Notes under the pieces: generated by a model
What the model was told of the DNA's origin: nothing
The model's database searches: none
Seen by the model: the letters and a program-made list of their open reading frames with translations, nothing else
Translations under genes and position numbers: made by a program
From: Agapetus fuscipes
Lineage: Eukaryota; Arthropoda; Insecta; Trichoptera; Glossosomatidae
Assembly: GCA_951799405.1 (NCBI GenBank)
Contig: OX637353.1
Coordinates: 15,314,001-15,378,000 of the forward strand
Reading direction: 5' to 3'
Length of the DNA: 64,000 nt
Part shown: positions 10,279 to 20,445 of the stretch, piece after piece
Layout of the letters: each line of letters begins with the position of its first letter
Numbering within the stretch: the first letter of the stretch is position 1

Positions 10279-10534
10279 AACAATAAATAAACCTTCTTTA
10301 AGTGCACTTGTCTATATCTCTTAATGATTTTTTTATGAAAAATAATGTATTGCCAGTGTCTCCTTTGAACTACGTAGTTGCTTTTAAATGCTGTAAACTA
10401 ATAAAAAAATCCTGACTATCGGAAATCCAATGTTTAATTTCTCTATAGGTGACGTCACATAGCCGAGGTAGATTTTGAATATTCAGACCTCATTCAGGTT
10501 ATTTGGACCCTTTATCACTGATGGTGAGAGCAGT
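10279..10534. other. Short gap, nothing recognised
   Basis: It is AT-rich. The segment around GGTGACGTCACATAGCCGAG weakly repeats 9375-9465. Confidence 0.4.
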
Positions 10535-11140
10535 AGAACGGCACAGTGACAAAACGACGCGTGACATAAAGACAAATGACATAACGAAACATGACAGAAC
10601 AACACAAGACAGAACGATACGTGACAAAGCAACACATGACAGAGCATCGTAATGACAAAACATCAATACCTGAAACAGAACTTGTGAGGTTTTTTCAAAT
10701 TATGCTGTTTATGTTATGTTATGTTTTAATAATAATAATAATAAAATATTTATAACAGCTCAGTCACGCGGAGGTGCAATACGTGACCAGCCATATAAAA
10801 AGAAATACATTGATCAAAATATATATATATAAAGGAAAATAGAAACAGAAAAAGGAAATATAAACAGAGAAAGAAAAACTACATTGAAATTATAGGTATG
10901 TTCTGTTTTAGGTATGTGTGATGTTTTATCGTGTGATGTTTTGTTATTGTGATGTACTTGCCTGTGATTTGTCACAGTGATGTTTTGTCATGTGATGTAC
11001 TGTCATTGTTTCGTTCTGTCATGTGTCGTTCTGTCATGTGATGTTCTGTCATTTGTCATTCTTTTATGTATCGTTCTGTTATGGGATGTACTGTCATTGT
11101 GATGTTCTGTCATGTGTCGTTTTGTCACTGTGTCATTCAA
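10535..11140. repeat. Foldback-like element with minisatellite arms
   Basis: The left arm (10535-10690) is a run of GACAAAACGACGCGTGACAT-like repeats ending AATACCTGAAACAGAAC. The right arm (10895-11140) is its inverse: it starts GTTCTGTTTTAGGTATGTGT and ends GTCGTTTTGTCACTGTGTCA. The 200-bp centre is AT-rich and non-coding. Arms made of inverted tandem arrays recall Drosophila FB/Galileo elements; homology is not shown. Confidence 0.7.
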
Positions 11141-11425
11141 ACATAGAGCTCCCACTGATACACAGCCCATTGTAATTCAGGGAAGCATCTAGAATTATTC
11201 ACAATAAATACTGGACTGTCAGGAGCAGGGACCCGCGTTCGGCTTCCGTCATTCGGGCGCGATTTATGGAACTAGGGTCCTCGCCTTGTTGGGGACGCCC
11301 CTTTACACGGGACGCAACTTCCCTTGCCGTCGAGTACTCGATACATCATCCTCAACAACATAATACTCGATAAAACGTCCCCCCAGCGCTTGTTTTGCAC
11401 ATCTACCAGGGGCGTGCATCTCTTA
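11141..11425. other. Unassigned, with a possible hAT-like end
   Basis: Bases 11407-11425 (CAGGGGCGTGCATCTCTTA) match the terminus of the small hAT-like element at 52770. GAGTACTCGATAC near 11330 echoes the inverted repeat at 56.8 kb. No gene is visible. Confidence 0.4.
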
Positions 11426-11700
11426 CAGGTCTTGTCTTGTCTTGTATCCTGCCGCCTTTCCTCTAGGGGTGGCCAGTACCTCCACACAAGTGCCTCCACT
11501 TGACTCTGTCCTTGCATACTTCTTTCATCTCATCTAATTTCATCACTCTTTTCATGCATGCTCTTCTCTTGTTTCCACTCTGTAAATTCCATTCATTCGC
11601 AATCTCATTTATCTGATCAATCCATTGTTTCCTAGGTCTTCCCCTTCCACGCTTACCTATTACATTCCCTTTATACACTCTTTTTGTCAGTCAGGTACAT
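11426..11700 (-). pseudogene. LINE-K-like RT end, ACAAG tail
   Basis: The minus strand encodes about 71 residues: GKRGRGRPRKQWIDQINEIA, then DEMKEVCKDRVKWRHLCGG and a stop at GTGHP. Some 30 bp later comes a tandem ACAAG tail, unlike the ACAGTT tail of LINE-K. The reading frame of the surviving part is intact. Inferred: a sister lineage with its own tail unit. Confidence 0.8.
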
Positions 11701-11702
11701 TC

Positions 11703-12192
11703 GCTTAATAATCTAATCTAATTTGCAAAGATATGTAACATTGGGGATTCACATTACATGCATTCTCACAAGCAGACACGTACAAGTTCGCGCTTGCGCA
11801 TGCCGCATGTGAACCAACAATATAAAAACCAAATCTCTAATGGACACACACCCTGTAACTCCTGCCGACCTTCCCTGAAACAGGGGTGACATTGGCAAAG
11901 TGAACCATCTTTTACAGCATGGGTGGTCAGCCGCATACCAACCTATAAATAAATAAATAAATTATTCTCACATATATCTAGTCTTCATTATTCTAATTAT
12001 TCTCATATACAAAAGTCAAGGAACATACACAAGAAATTACATTTTAAAAATAAACAAAGAATACTATGGATAAACATTGAAATCGAATACAAAATTTTAA
12101 TTTAAAATCACAGAAATTTGAAAAACTTGAAAAACACAAGCCCTAGCCGCCAGCATTACAGATCAATTGTCATTTCTTTCTGTCCTATTTGA
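11703..12192 (-). mobile_element. LINE-T 3' end with T-unit
   Basis: The T-unit (AGATT tail type) occupies 11703-11946. A 55-bp AT-rich stretch then interrupts it, followed by TCAAGGAACATACAC, the LINE-T 3' UTR and the last RT codons (antisense of CGCCAGCATTACAGATCAAT, about 12150). Confidence 0.75.
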
Positions 12193-12579
12193 ATCAAATG
12201 GTAGATAAGGCAAACAAGCACTGGGGGGTAAAATTTATCGCGGTACCCATGGTTATATAGAATTCATTACTTCCTCCATGGCGGTACCCATCTTTTTCTT
12301 GTAAAACGTTAAAGTTGAATTGTAGCGTCATGTTGTATACTCGAGGAGCAGAAATAATTACTCGGACGGATGTTTTTGCAAGTCTGAATTTGCAATGAAA
12401 GGAATGAGCGAAATTAAAAATGTAGATCTCAGCGACTTAATTACCTACTCTTCCCGTCTTTGAAAAACTCTTTCAATTCATTCACATCCATCCCTCTCAT
12501 AACACAATTCATTTCTCAATTTTCACACTGTTCTCAGTTCTTTTAACATTTTGTCATTGTAATTTTTTTTTTTTATGTT
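12193..12579. other. Gap before the array
   Basis: GGCGGTACCCATCTTTTTCT and GCGGTACCCATGGTTATATA form a small direct repeat (12239-12290). No gene or known element is visible. Confidence 0.35.
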
Positions 12580-13260
12580 TTTCTATCTTTGCGATGTTTT
12601 GTCATGTGATGAACTGTCATTGTGATGTATTGTCATGTGATGAACTGTCATTGTGATGTTTTGTCATGTGATGAACTATCACTGTGATGTTTTGTCATTG
12701 TGATGTTTTGTCATGTGATGAACTGTCATTGTGATGTTTTGTCATGTGATGAACTGTCACTGTGATGTTTTGTCATTGTTATGTTTTGTCATGCGATGAA
12801 CTGTCACTGTGATGTTTTGTCATTGTGATGTTTTGTCATGTGATGAACTGTCACTGTGATGTTTTGTCCTGTGATGTGATGTCATGTGATGCACTGTCAT
12901 TGTGATGTTTTGTCATGGGATGAACTGTCACAGTGATGTTTTGTCATTGTTATGTTTTGTCACGTGATGAACTGTCATTGTGATGTTTTGTCGTGTGATG
13001 TGATGTCATGTGATGCACTGTCATTGTGATGTGATGTTTTGTCATGAGATGTTTTTTCATGCGATGTTCTGTCATGTGAAGTAGGTACTGTCATTGTGAT
13101 GTACTTACAATCATATGGTGTACTTTCATATGATGTTTTATCATATGATGTGCTGTCATGTGATGTGATGTCATGTGATGTTTTGTCATAATATGTTTTT
13201 TCATGCAATGTGAATTTATGTGACGTTGATGTTCTGTCACTGTGCTGTTTTATCCTGTAA
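12580..13260. repeat. GATGTTTTGTCATGT minisatellite array
   Basis: About 45 diverged 14-16-bp units alternate between GATGTTTTGTCATTGT and GATGAACTGTCATTGT types, giving a 30-bp dimer with local 60-70-bp higher-order order. It is the inverse of the arrays at 14172-15000. The 109-codon minus ORF inside, rich in Asp, Lys, Thr and Ser, is a by-product of the repeat. Confidence 0.9.
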
Positions 13261-13546
13261 CCGCATAAATAAAACATAAGACTTGTTTCAACTGCAGAAA
13301 ACAATGTGCCATGTTCAGAGTAATTAGTAAGCTTTCACTTCTTGATTAGTATTTAAGTAACAAAAAGTGAAAACCACGAGATTCACTTGAAAATAACTGT
13401 GAATGAATACGGCGGAATATTTTCAAAGAAAATGTTTTTCTTGCGTAATACTTTTGCCTTACGTGACGTGGTGTATTCAGACAGAGACAGTACTTGTGTA
13501 AGTATTTTAGGACAGCTGGTTAGTGCTAAGTTGCTTTATTTATGCC

Positions 13547-14017
13547 CAGTCAAAGATTGATCGAAAGAACTGAGCTATATTTAACATGTGACATCTATAT
13601 TCCCTTGCTAACTTACTAAAAACTAAAAAAAATGCTTAAAGCTTAGCTAGTGAATTTATCTAATCTAATCTAATCTAAGTTTCAAAGATATGTTACATTA
13701 GAGATTCACATTACATGCATTTCCACAACATGACACGTACAAGTTCGCGCTTGCACATGCCTCATGTGAACCTACAACATAAAAACCAAATCTCAAATGG
13801 ACACACACCTTGCAACTCCTGCCGTCCTTCCCTGAAACAGGGGTGACATTGTCAAAGTGAATTATTTTTACAGCATGGGTGGTCAGCTGTCAATCAGTCA
13901 AAGATTGATTGAAAAAAACTTAGCTATATTTAACATGTGACATCTACATACGTATATTCTGTTGCTAACTTACTAAAAACTAAAAAAAATGCTTAAAGGT
14001 TAGCTTAGGGAATTTAT
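13547..14017. repeat. ~115-bp direct duplication flanking a T-unit
   Basis: CAGTCAAAGATTGAT to GGAATTTAT occurs at 13547-13659 and again, with a small insertion and scattered changes, at 13895-14017. A T-unit lies exactly between. Bases 13261-13546 and 14018-14171 hold nothing I recognise. Confidence 0.8.
13660..13894 (-). mobile_element. T-unit (AGATT tail type)
   Basis: It starts with CTAATCTAATCTAATCTAAG directly after the left duplicate and ends at GGTGGTCAGC, so about 25 bp of the usual start are missing. Confidence 0.8.
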
Positions 14018-14171
14018 ACTGAATGAAAATGACAAAATTATTAATAACCCTGATCCTACACAGACAAAAAAGATAATGTTACGAATATGTAATTGTGTGT
14101 TTTGTTTGACGGTGTTAGTGTCTGTTAAGTCTCTTTAATAATAACTAGATGTTAGGTTCTTATATGATTGA

Positions 14172-14371
14172 TATTGACAAAAAATCACCATGACAAAACA
14201 ACACAGAAAATACATCACAATGACAAAACATCACTGTGACAAAACAATACAGAAAATACATCGCAATGACAAAACATTACATGACAAGACATCACACACC
14301 AAAAACAGAACACATCCTAAACGGCAGATGAAAAAACATCACATGACAAAACATCACATAAATAAAAAAAT
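14172..14371. repeat. GACAAAACATCAC array, first part
   Basis: Units such as ATGACAAAACATCACTGTGA are the inverse of the array at 12.6-13.26 kb. The 79-codon plus ORF here is a repeat artefact. The array is split by SINE-C and continues at 14635. Confidence 0.85.
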
Positions 14372-14622
14372 GTCGGTGTTATGGCCGAGGAGGCCAAGTG
14401 GGCTGATCTTTTTAGCGTGTTTGGAATAGAACAACGTTGGTTCGATCCCCGCTTGGGTCATTTGACCATAACTTTGACCCCTGTTCAACAGATGTTATTT
14501 AGTAATTATTAATTCATTAAAATAAACAATAATGAATTATTAATTGATGATATGAATACCTGTTTCTGGCCAGGCAGAATAAGTTGGTGAATTGCATTCC
14601 TCTTCACAAATCTTTTTTTTTT
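14372..14622 (+). mobile_element. SINE-C, complete, 12-bp TSD
   Basis: AAATAAAAAAAT occurs at 14360-14371 and at 14623-14634. The head has ATGGCCGAGGAGGCCAAG and B-box GGTTCGATCCC; the 3' end CTCTTCACAAATC is followed by T-rich sequence. It landed inside the minisatellite and is the cleanest SINE-C insertion here. Confidence 0.9.
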
Positions 14623-14634
14623 AAATAAAAAAAT

Positions 14635-15000
14635 AATAAAAAGAACATTCCAAGAACGGCACATGAAAAAACATCACAAGACAAAACATCACATAACTAA
14701 AACTGATCATACCATAAAGAGCACATGGAAAAAACATCACAACATACCTAAAACAGAACATACAATGGATGGCACATGAAAAAACATCACTTGACAAAAC
14801 ATCACATAAATAAAACAGAACTTAACATGGACGGCACATGAGAAAACATAACAAGACAAAACATCACATAGGTACCTTAAACTGATCATACCATAAAGAG
14901 CACATGGAAAAAACTTCACAACATACCTAAAACAGAACATACCATGGACGGCACATGAAAAAACATCACATGACAAAACATCACAAATAACACACGCAAC
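14635..15000. repeat. GACAAAACATCAC array, second part
   Basis: About 180-bp higher-order units: ACTGATCATACCATAAAGAG occurs at 14702 and 14881. Each includes ACGGCACATGAAAAAACATC and ATGACAAAACATCACA. With the first part it forms the right arm of a possible foldback structure whose left arm is 12580-13260. Confidence 0.85.
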
Positions 15001-15264
15001 CAAGTTGTTTATGGGCTGGCTCCGTTTGAGAGCGCTACCTTCTCCGAGTGATGAATGTAGATCATTATTGTGTCTGCTAAGCTTTTGTCTGAGTAATATG
15101 AGTTTCTGCTTGAATATTTAAGCTCATCTTTACACGGCTTAGTGAGCGCTGTTGGGTCGGTGTAAACTGCCAGAAAAATAAGCACTAATAGCGTAATTCA
15201 AAAAGCATTTAATCTACAGCTGATCCATGGATAGAGCATCGTTTTTTTTAAACTAAAATTAATA
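15001..15264. other. Gap, nothing recognised
   Basis: The composition is mixed and I see no gene or repeat. Confidence 0.4.
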
Positions 15265-15620
15265 TAACGGGTCACCGAAGGTCCATACAGCCTTACAGCA
15301 ACTTGGTCTTGCTTGAGAATTGACGCTTTGTAGCGACGACGATCAAGCTCGTAAAAAGGTCGATAGCTCAATTGGTAGAATGCTTGCATTCCATGCCGAG
15401 AGCAAGGGTTCGATCTCAAAGGTTTACTCAGCCTTCACAGGAAATGAGAACCAGCCCCCCCCGGGAGCTGGGAAACCCCCCACTTCACTGAAGTGGTTGG
15501 CGTAAGGCCGGCCCCCTTATCTGTAAAAATAAATAGGTCCCGAAGTGCCACATGCAACCCCTTCGGGGATAACGCAGGCAAGAAGATACACTATCTGTGT
15601 AGCTTAGTTGCGTTTTGCGT
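15265..15620 (+). mobile_element. Composite SINE-B/SINE-A
   Basis: The SINE-B body end (GGTCACCGAAGGTCCATACA to GACGATCAAGCTCGTAAAAA) is joined to SINE-A at GGTCGATAGCTCAATTGGTA (about 15356). SINE-A continues to its usual end AAGATACACTATCTGTGTAG. The SINE-B head is truncated and the SINE-A B-box region is shortened. Confidence 0.85.
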
Positions 15621-15716
15621 TTAACGTTAGGTGGCGGATGAGCCGTGGATTTGGTGTGTGCAAATAACAACATTAGAAACCAAAAACATAATAATATTTG
15701 AGAATTTTGAGAAGCT

Positions 15717-15859
15717 CCTTGACTGATAGGTTGGTATGAGACTGACGCCCGTGCTGTAAAAATTGGTTCACTTTTACCTGACACAGGGGTGACATTGGCA
15801 AAGTGAACCATTTTTTTACAGTATTGGTGGTCAGCCTCATACCAATCTATAAGTCAAGG
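15717..15859. mobile_element. Two T-unit starts, head to head
   Basis: CCTTGACTGATAGGTTGGTA (plus) at 15717 is mirrored by ACCAATCTATAAGTCAAGG ending 15859. The roughly 57-bp imperfect arms flank a 30-bp centre from the T-unit interior. Bases 15868-15930 carry a decayed T-unit 3' end. Confidence 0.75.
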
Positions 15860-15930
15860 AATATGAATATGAATTTAATATCAATATAAATGTTAGTGTA
15901 TCTTTGCAACATAGATTTATGATTATAAAT

Positions 15931-16205
15931 CAATAATATTGAAGCAAATTTGGAAATAGATTAATGGGAAATGAACATTTTTTTGTTTGTTTGTTTGTTT
16001 GTTGATTAATATTCCACGAACGCAAATTTTGAAAACGCGTAATTGAAAATATAAGATATCTGTTTGGCTGCCGGAAATTGTCCCCAGGTGGCGTTAGCGC
16101 TTACCGCTAAAAAACCTATTTTAAAAAACCTTTAACAATAATGACATGTTTATGAAAGCGAAAATGTAATGAAACTCGCATAATATGAGCAAATAATGTC
16201 TTAGC
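15931..16205. other. Gap
   Basis: A short TTTG repeat lies at 15983-16002. Nothing else is recognised. Confidence 0.4.
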
Positions 16206-16211
16206 TACAGT

Positions 16212-16375
16212 CCTGTCGATAGCTCAGTTGGTAGAGTGCTTGCATTCCATGCCGATAGCTCGGGTTCGAATCCCACCGAGGGTGTCAGAAACGATTTCCC
16301 GTTTCGATGTTTATTTCAGACACCCAAAATAAAATACCGGCAAGGCTTACTCAGCCTTCACAATAAATGTATAAT
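16212..16375 (+). mobile_element. SINE-A, 5' half with both pol III boxes
   Basis: This is the best SINE-A head: GATAGCTCAGTTGGTAGAGT (A-box) and GGGTTCGAATCCC (B-box) about 40 bp later, then GAGGGTGTCAG and the first 90 bp of body. It stops after AAGGCTTACTCAGCCTTCAC. Confidence 0.85.
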
Positions 16376-16421
16376 GTGTATGTGCTATTTTAATAAAGTG
16401 GTGGAATTAAAAAAACGTATG

Positions 16422-17305
16422 AACCTAAATCTAAATCGAAGCTGCAAAGATATGTATCATTTGAGATTCATATTAAATGCATTCCCACAAGCAGACACGC
16501 ATAATTTTGCGCTTACATATGCCGCATGTGGACCTTAAATATAAAAAAAAAAACAATCTCACATGTACATAAGCCCTGCAACTCTTGCCGACCTTCCCTG
16601 AAGTAGGGGTGACATTGGCAAAGTGAACCATTTTTACAGTATGGGTGGTCAGCCGCATACCAACCTATCAGTCAAGGAATACAAGCAATTAATACAATCA
16701 AATATATAAAACAAATAAACTCTAAACAATTAAACAGTAAAAAATTTAAAAAACTACAAAACATATTTTTAAAAATAACAAAATTTAAAAGCCTCAGCTT
16801 TAACCGCCTTTTCGCATTACAGATCAACCGCCATTTCTATCGATCCTTGCATACTTCTTTCATTTCATCCAGAGCCATTACCTTTTTCATACAAGCTCTC
16901 CTTTTATTATGACTCTGGATATCCCATAATAATAAATAATAATAATAATTTAAGTTGCATTCAAAGCTGTCAGACGTATGCCCACAAACAAACACGTGTA
17001 GTTCGCGCTTACAAATGCTGATTGTGTACTTACAAATAAAATCCAAACCTCAAATGAAGATAAGCCCCACATTTTTTGCCGACCTTCCCTGAAACAGGGG
17101 TGACACTGGCAAAGTGAACAATTTTTTACAGTATGGGTGGAAATGTAAATGTACAATGTTTTACAGTATGGTGGCGAAAATGAACCATTCATTCGCTATT
17201 TTGAAAATTTGATCCATCCATACCTTTCTCGGTCTTCCTCTTCCACGACATCCATCAATTCTCGCAGCATATACTTTCTTCGTCAGTCTTTCCTCTTAAT
17301 CCGTT
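16422..17305 (-). pseudogene. LINE-T 3' region interrupted by a second T-unit
   Basis: Read on the minus strand, RT codons (17305-17186, MDQIFKIANEW-like after GRGRPRKVWMD) are broken by a T-unit at 17185-16928. They resume at 16927 with DIQSHNKRRACMKKVMALDE to the RT end near 16801. The 3' UTR and its own T-unit (16678-16422, AGATTT tail) follow. Confidence 0.8.
16928..17185 (-). mobile_element. T-unit nested in LINE-T RT
   Basis: The tail side is an AT-rich AATAATAAT run before TTTAAGTTGC. The body contains TTCCCTGAAACAGGGGTGAC. The start end is scrambled: TACAGTATGG appears twice (17127 and 17163) and the usual ACCAACCTATAAGTCAAGG is lost. Confidence 0.75.
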
Positions 17306-17349
17306 TTTTTTAACCCGTGTGAGGAATAATTTTCTTCTGGATAAGGACT

Positions 17350-17985
17350 TCTTCTTCTTCTTCTTGTGCCACTTCTAACGAAGATCGGCGATCATCATAG
17401 CTATTTTGATTTTTGATGCTGCGGCTCGAAATAGGGAGTTGGTGCTTCTGCCGAACCACTGTCGCAGGTTCTTCAGCCATGATGTCCTTCGGCGTCCCTG
17501 AGATCTTCTCCCCTCAATCTTATCCTGAATGATAAGATGAAGGAGACGGTACTTCTCATTTCTCATAATGTGACCGAAGTACATTAGCTTTCTCTTCTTA
17601 ATGGTAGGCAGGAGCTCCTTTGTAGTGCGCATGCGTTGAAGGACTTCTTCATTGGTGACTCGATCACGCCAAGAGATCCGAAGCATTTTTTGGTATAGAC
17701 ACATCTCGAATGCTTCAATACGTCTCTCCAGTGCCTGCGTGAGAGTCCATCCCTCCATACCATACAGAGCGATTGGGAAAACGTAGCACCTCACTATGCG
17801 CTTCCGGAGTTCAAGGCTTAAATTTCGGCACAACAGTAATTTGCTCATTTTAGCGAAGACATTTCGGGCTTGCTCTTGTCTGCTTCTGACTTCTTGACAC
17901 ATGTCCCACTTTTCGTTGACCACACATCCCAGATAGGTACCTGTAACTAGAGCATCTTCCAATGCTTTCGCCATCTAGTTCTACA
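17350..17985 (-). pseudogene. LINE RT C-terminus with GAA tail, 12-bp TSD
   Basis: A minus-strand frame of about 190 residues covers the thumb region and tail of a non-LTR RT: YLGCVVNEKWDMCQEVRSRQ, YGMEGWTLTQALERRIEAFE, MYFGHIMRNEKYRLLHLIIQ and ending KIAMMIADLR. A frameshift near 17935 separates it from the upstream HVELDGESIGRCSSYRYL. TGGATAAGGACT flanks it at 17338-17349 and 17986-17997. The 3' tail is GAAGAAGAAGAAG. Probably RTE-related; the catalytic domain is absent. Confidence 0.85.
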
Positions 17986-17997
17986 TGGATAAGGACT

Positions 17998-18323
17998 GTC
18001 GTAAGATAAAACTTACTACATATATAATAGAAAATAACCGTTAAACGCTTCATTGGCCATTTGGGTCACTTCCATGATCTCTTGCTTGTGTTTATGGAGG
18101 TTGATGAACACTTGATGAGGTGACAGCGTTGATGTGACGTCATCGACCTTGTTGATATGCTTTTAGGTCACAGATTAATTTTGCGTCGAATCACTTTTTC
18201 TCTCTCGTTCGTAAGCTGTCCGTTAAATTGCCAGTCAAATAGGGTAATTTAATATTTTTTTTATTTAAAAAATTATAGGTTAGAAATATATATATAAAAG
18301 AGATATAGATACAACTGTAACGG
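17998..18323. other. Gap, nothing recognised
   Basis: It contains a TGACGTCA-bearing stretch (18133-18145), which by itself proves nothing, and AT-rich sequence. Confidence 0.4.
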
Positions 18324-18561
18324 TGCTATTCTTAGATATTTTAGTCGTCCGTTGAGTCCGCGCTTTGACAAACTAATGATGCATTCGTATGAAGACCTGT
18401 CAATCCAAAATGGCCGCAAGTGAACAGCTGATTGGTCTTTATACAAATATTACCAAAATTCGGTAGGTAAGAATGATCGTGATGATGAGACTTCCAGCCC
18501 AGGCATTATTAGTTTGTCAAAGCGTGGGCTGAACGGACGACTAAAATGTCTAAGAATAGCA
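18324..18561. mobile_element. MITE with ~59-bp terminal inverted repeats
   Basis: TGCTATTCTTAGATATTTTA (18324) pairs with its inverse ending 18561. The arms run to 18382 and from 18503 with about five mismatches. The 120-bp centre is non-coding. No target duplication is certain and no second copy is in the window. Confidence 0.8.
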
Positions 18562-18633
18562 AATGCATTTTTACCATGTATTGCCTGCCTTTAAGGCGCA
18601 TGCGCCTGTATGGGATGCACGCTACAATTAATC

Positions 18634-18795
18634 ACACCCACGGTGTCAGAAATGATTTCCCGTTTCGGTGTTTATTTCAAACCCAAAATAAAATACCGGC
18701 AAGGCTTACTCAGATTGTACAAGAAATGAATACCAGCCCACTTTAGGAGCTGCCTCCACTTCAACTGAAGTGTTTGGCGTAAGGCTTGCCCCCCT
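18634..18795 (+). mobile_element. SINE-A without its tRNA head
   Basis: It starts at CACGGTGTCAGAAATGATTT and runs to the GGCGTAAGGCTTGCCCCCCT region, with the central palindrome. The head and last 60 bp are gone. Confidence 0.75.
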
Positions 18796-19022
18796 AGCAA
18801 CCAATAGAGATAGATAGCTAGCACAACAAGGCACTGCCTTTACAAGAGAATGGCAACCAACAGAAATGGCTGGCACAACGAGGCACTGCCTTTACAAGAG
18901 GATGGCAACCAAACGAAGACAGATGGCTGGCAAAGCAAAGCACTGTCCATCAGTAAGACTGCAATCAACAGAGACAGATGGCTGACACAAAAAGGTACTG
19001 CCTTTAAAAAATGATGATGATC
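18796..19022 (+). repeat. ~53-bp tandem repeat ending in GAT repeats
   Basis: Four units resemble GGCTGGCACAACGAGGCACTGCCTTTACAAGAGGATGGCAACC, followed by ATGATGATGATCG. The unit translates as RDRWLAQQGTAFTR-like, so it may derive from the C-terminal end of a LINE ORF. The same unit occurs at 33.0-33.5 kb. Confidence 0.7.
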
Positions 19023-19382
19023 GTTATTGCAAGAATTGTAAATAAAGAAAATCTCTCATTTTTAATAGTTAAATTCAAAAGGTAACATCGGGCTTGAACA
19101 CCAATTTAAATCTAAAAGTCGTACCATTTTCACAGCTCATTAAGTCGAATAAAAGTCTGTTCAAACCTTATTAGTTTCTGCTGCCCTATTTAGTGGAATC
19201 TTCAAGTAGAGTTTGGTCCCGACTTCAACGAGGAAAGTTCTCAGAGTAAAACTACGTTCTACGAAGCTGGTGAGAGCCATTGAGACTTTGGTAGAAAACA
19301 TCTTTAGCGTTCTACTTACCACGGTTGAAAAAGTTGTTCAGAACAGTTCGTTGACTAACCTCTTGTATATAATAAAACGTAT
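19023..19382. other. Gap, nothing recognised
   Basis: The composition is slightly richer than its surroundings. A GTAAGT donor-like site appears on the minus strand near 19316, but no supporting exon is visible. Confidence 0.35.
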
Positions 19383-19440
19383 ATAATAATCTAGTCTAAT
19401 TTAAGTTGCAAATATATGTTACATTAAAGGTTCACTTCTT
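19383..19440 (-). mobile_element. T-unit 3' scrap
   Basis: TAGTCTAATTTAAGTTGCAA and the next 30 bp are the antisense end of a T-unit. Bases 19470-19557 after it are the inverse of 3921-4003. Confidence 0.6.
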
Positions 19441-19557
19441 TAATTTTTCAATTCTTTAGTTTAAAATTTATTCATGAGCACTTTCTTATAATTAGTTCAC
19501 TTACTATGAGAAGTTACACACAATACAATGTTTTATCCACGATTTCTCAAATCAGTT

Positions 19558-20050
19558 CTAATCTAATCAAATCTAAGTTGCAAAGATATGTTACATTGGA
19601 GATTCACATAACATGCATTCTCACAACCAGACACGTACAAGTTTGCGCTTGCACATGCCTCATGTGAACCTACAACATAAAAACCAAATCTCAAATGGAC
19701 AAACACCCTGCAACTCTTCCCGTCCTTCCCTGAAACAGGGATGACATTCTTATTTAATCTAATCTAATCTAAGCTGCAAGGATATATATCATTTAAGATT
19801 TATAATTTATGATTTATTTAAGATATATATCATTTAAGATTTATATTAAGTGCATTCCCACAAACAGACATGTATAATTTCGCGCTCACTCATGCAGTAT
19901 GCGGACTTGCATTATAAGAACCCATCTCAAATGAACATAAGCCCTGCAACTCTTGCCGTCCTTCCCTAAGACAGGGGTGACATTGGCAAAGTGAAACCAT
20001 TTTTACAGCATGGGTGGTCAGCCGCATACAAACCTATAAGTCAAGGAACA
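19558..20050 (-). mobile_element. Tandem pair of T-units
   Basis: An AGATT-tail copy (19558-19745) is cut at CCCTGAAACAGGGATGACAT and runs into a second full copy (19755-20050). The second has a short internal duplication of ATATATCATTTAAGATTTAT near its tail and ends ACCTATAAGTCAAGGAACA. Confidence 0.75.
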
Positions 20051-20445
20051 GTTAATCAGTACTTATTCAGTTTTAACTTTAAGGCGGCAATATCAAGTGT
20101 GCTGGGTTAGATTTAAAACACGCAAAAAAAGATAATATTTCTCGTCCTATTTGTTATATGACTGTGTCACAAAATTCGGATTAAATTACAAAATATAAAA
20201 ACGTACAACATGTGAAAACAGACACGTACGTGTTTACAATTTTCACATAAAAATTCTGGTAGAATTACTGTGAGGAAATGCGAATTTTCCCATCTATCGT
20301 AGCGCCGTCTGTCTGCTTGATTAGCATACATGAGCTGGATCTGCCTGCTACGCCGGGTTTCTGCGTAGACATTTGTATGGCCTACGCCATGAATACTGAT
20401 GGAGAGCTAACCTTTTGTTTGCTACATCTATATGGAGGCTCTACG
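20051..20445. other. Gap with a weak 60-codon ORF
   Basis: An ORF at 20278-20460 (starting MRIFPSIVAPSVCL) runs into the array and matches nothing I know. I do not call it a gene. Confidence 0.3.

Noticed and set aside
12975..13304. 109-codon minus ORF rich in Asp, Lys, Thr and Ser
   Set aside because: It lies wholly inside the GATGTTTTGTCA array and follows its period.
16212..16290. A genuine tRNA gene with good A and B boxes
   Set aside because: It does not fold into a convincing cloverleaf and is followed by the SINE-A body, as in the other copies.
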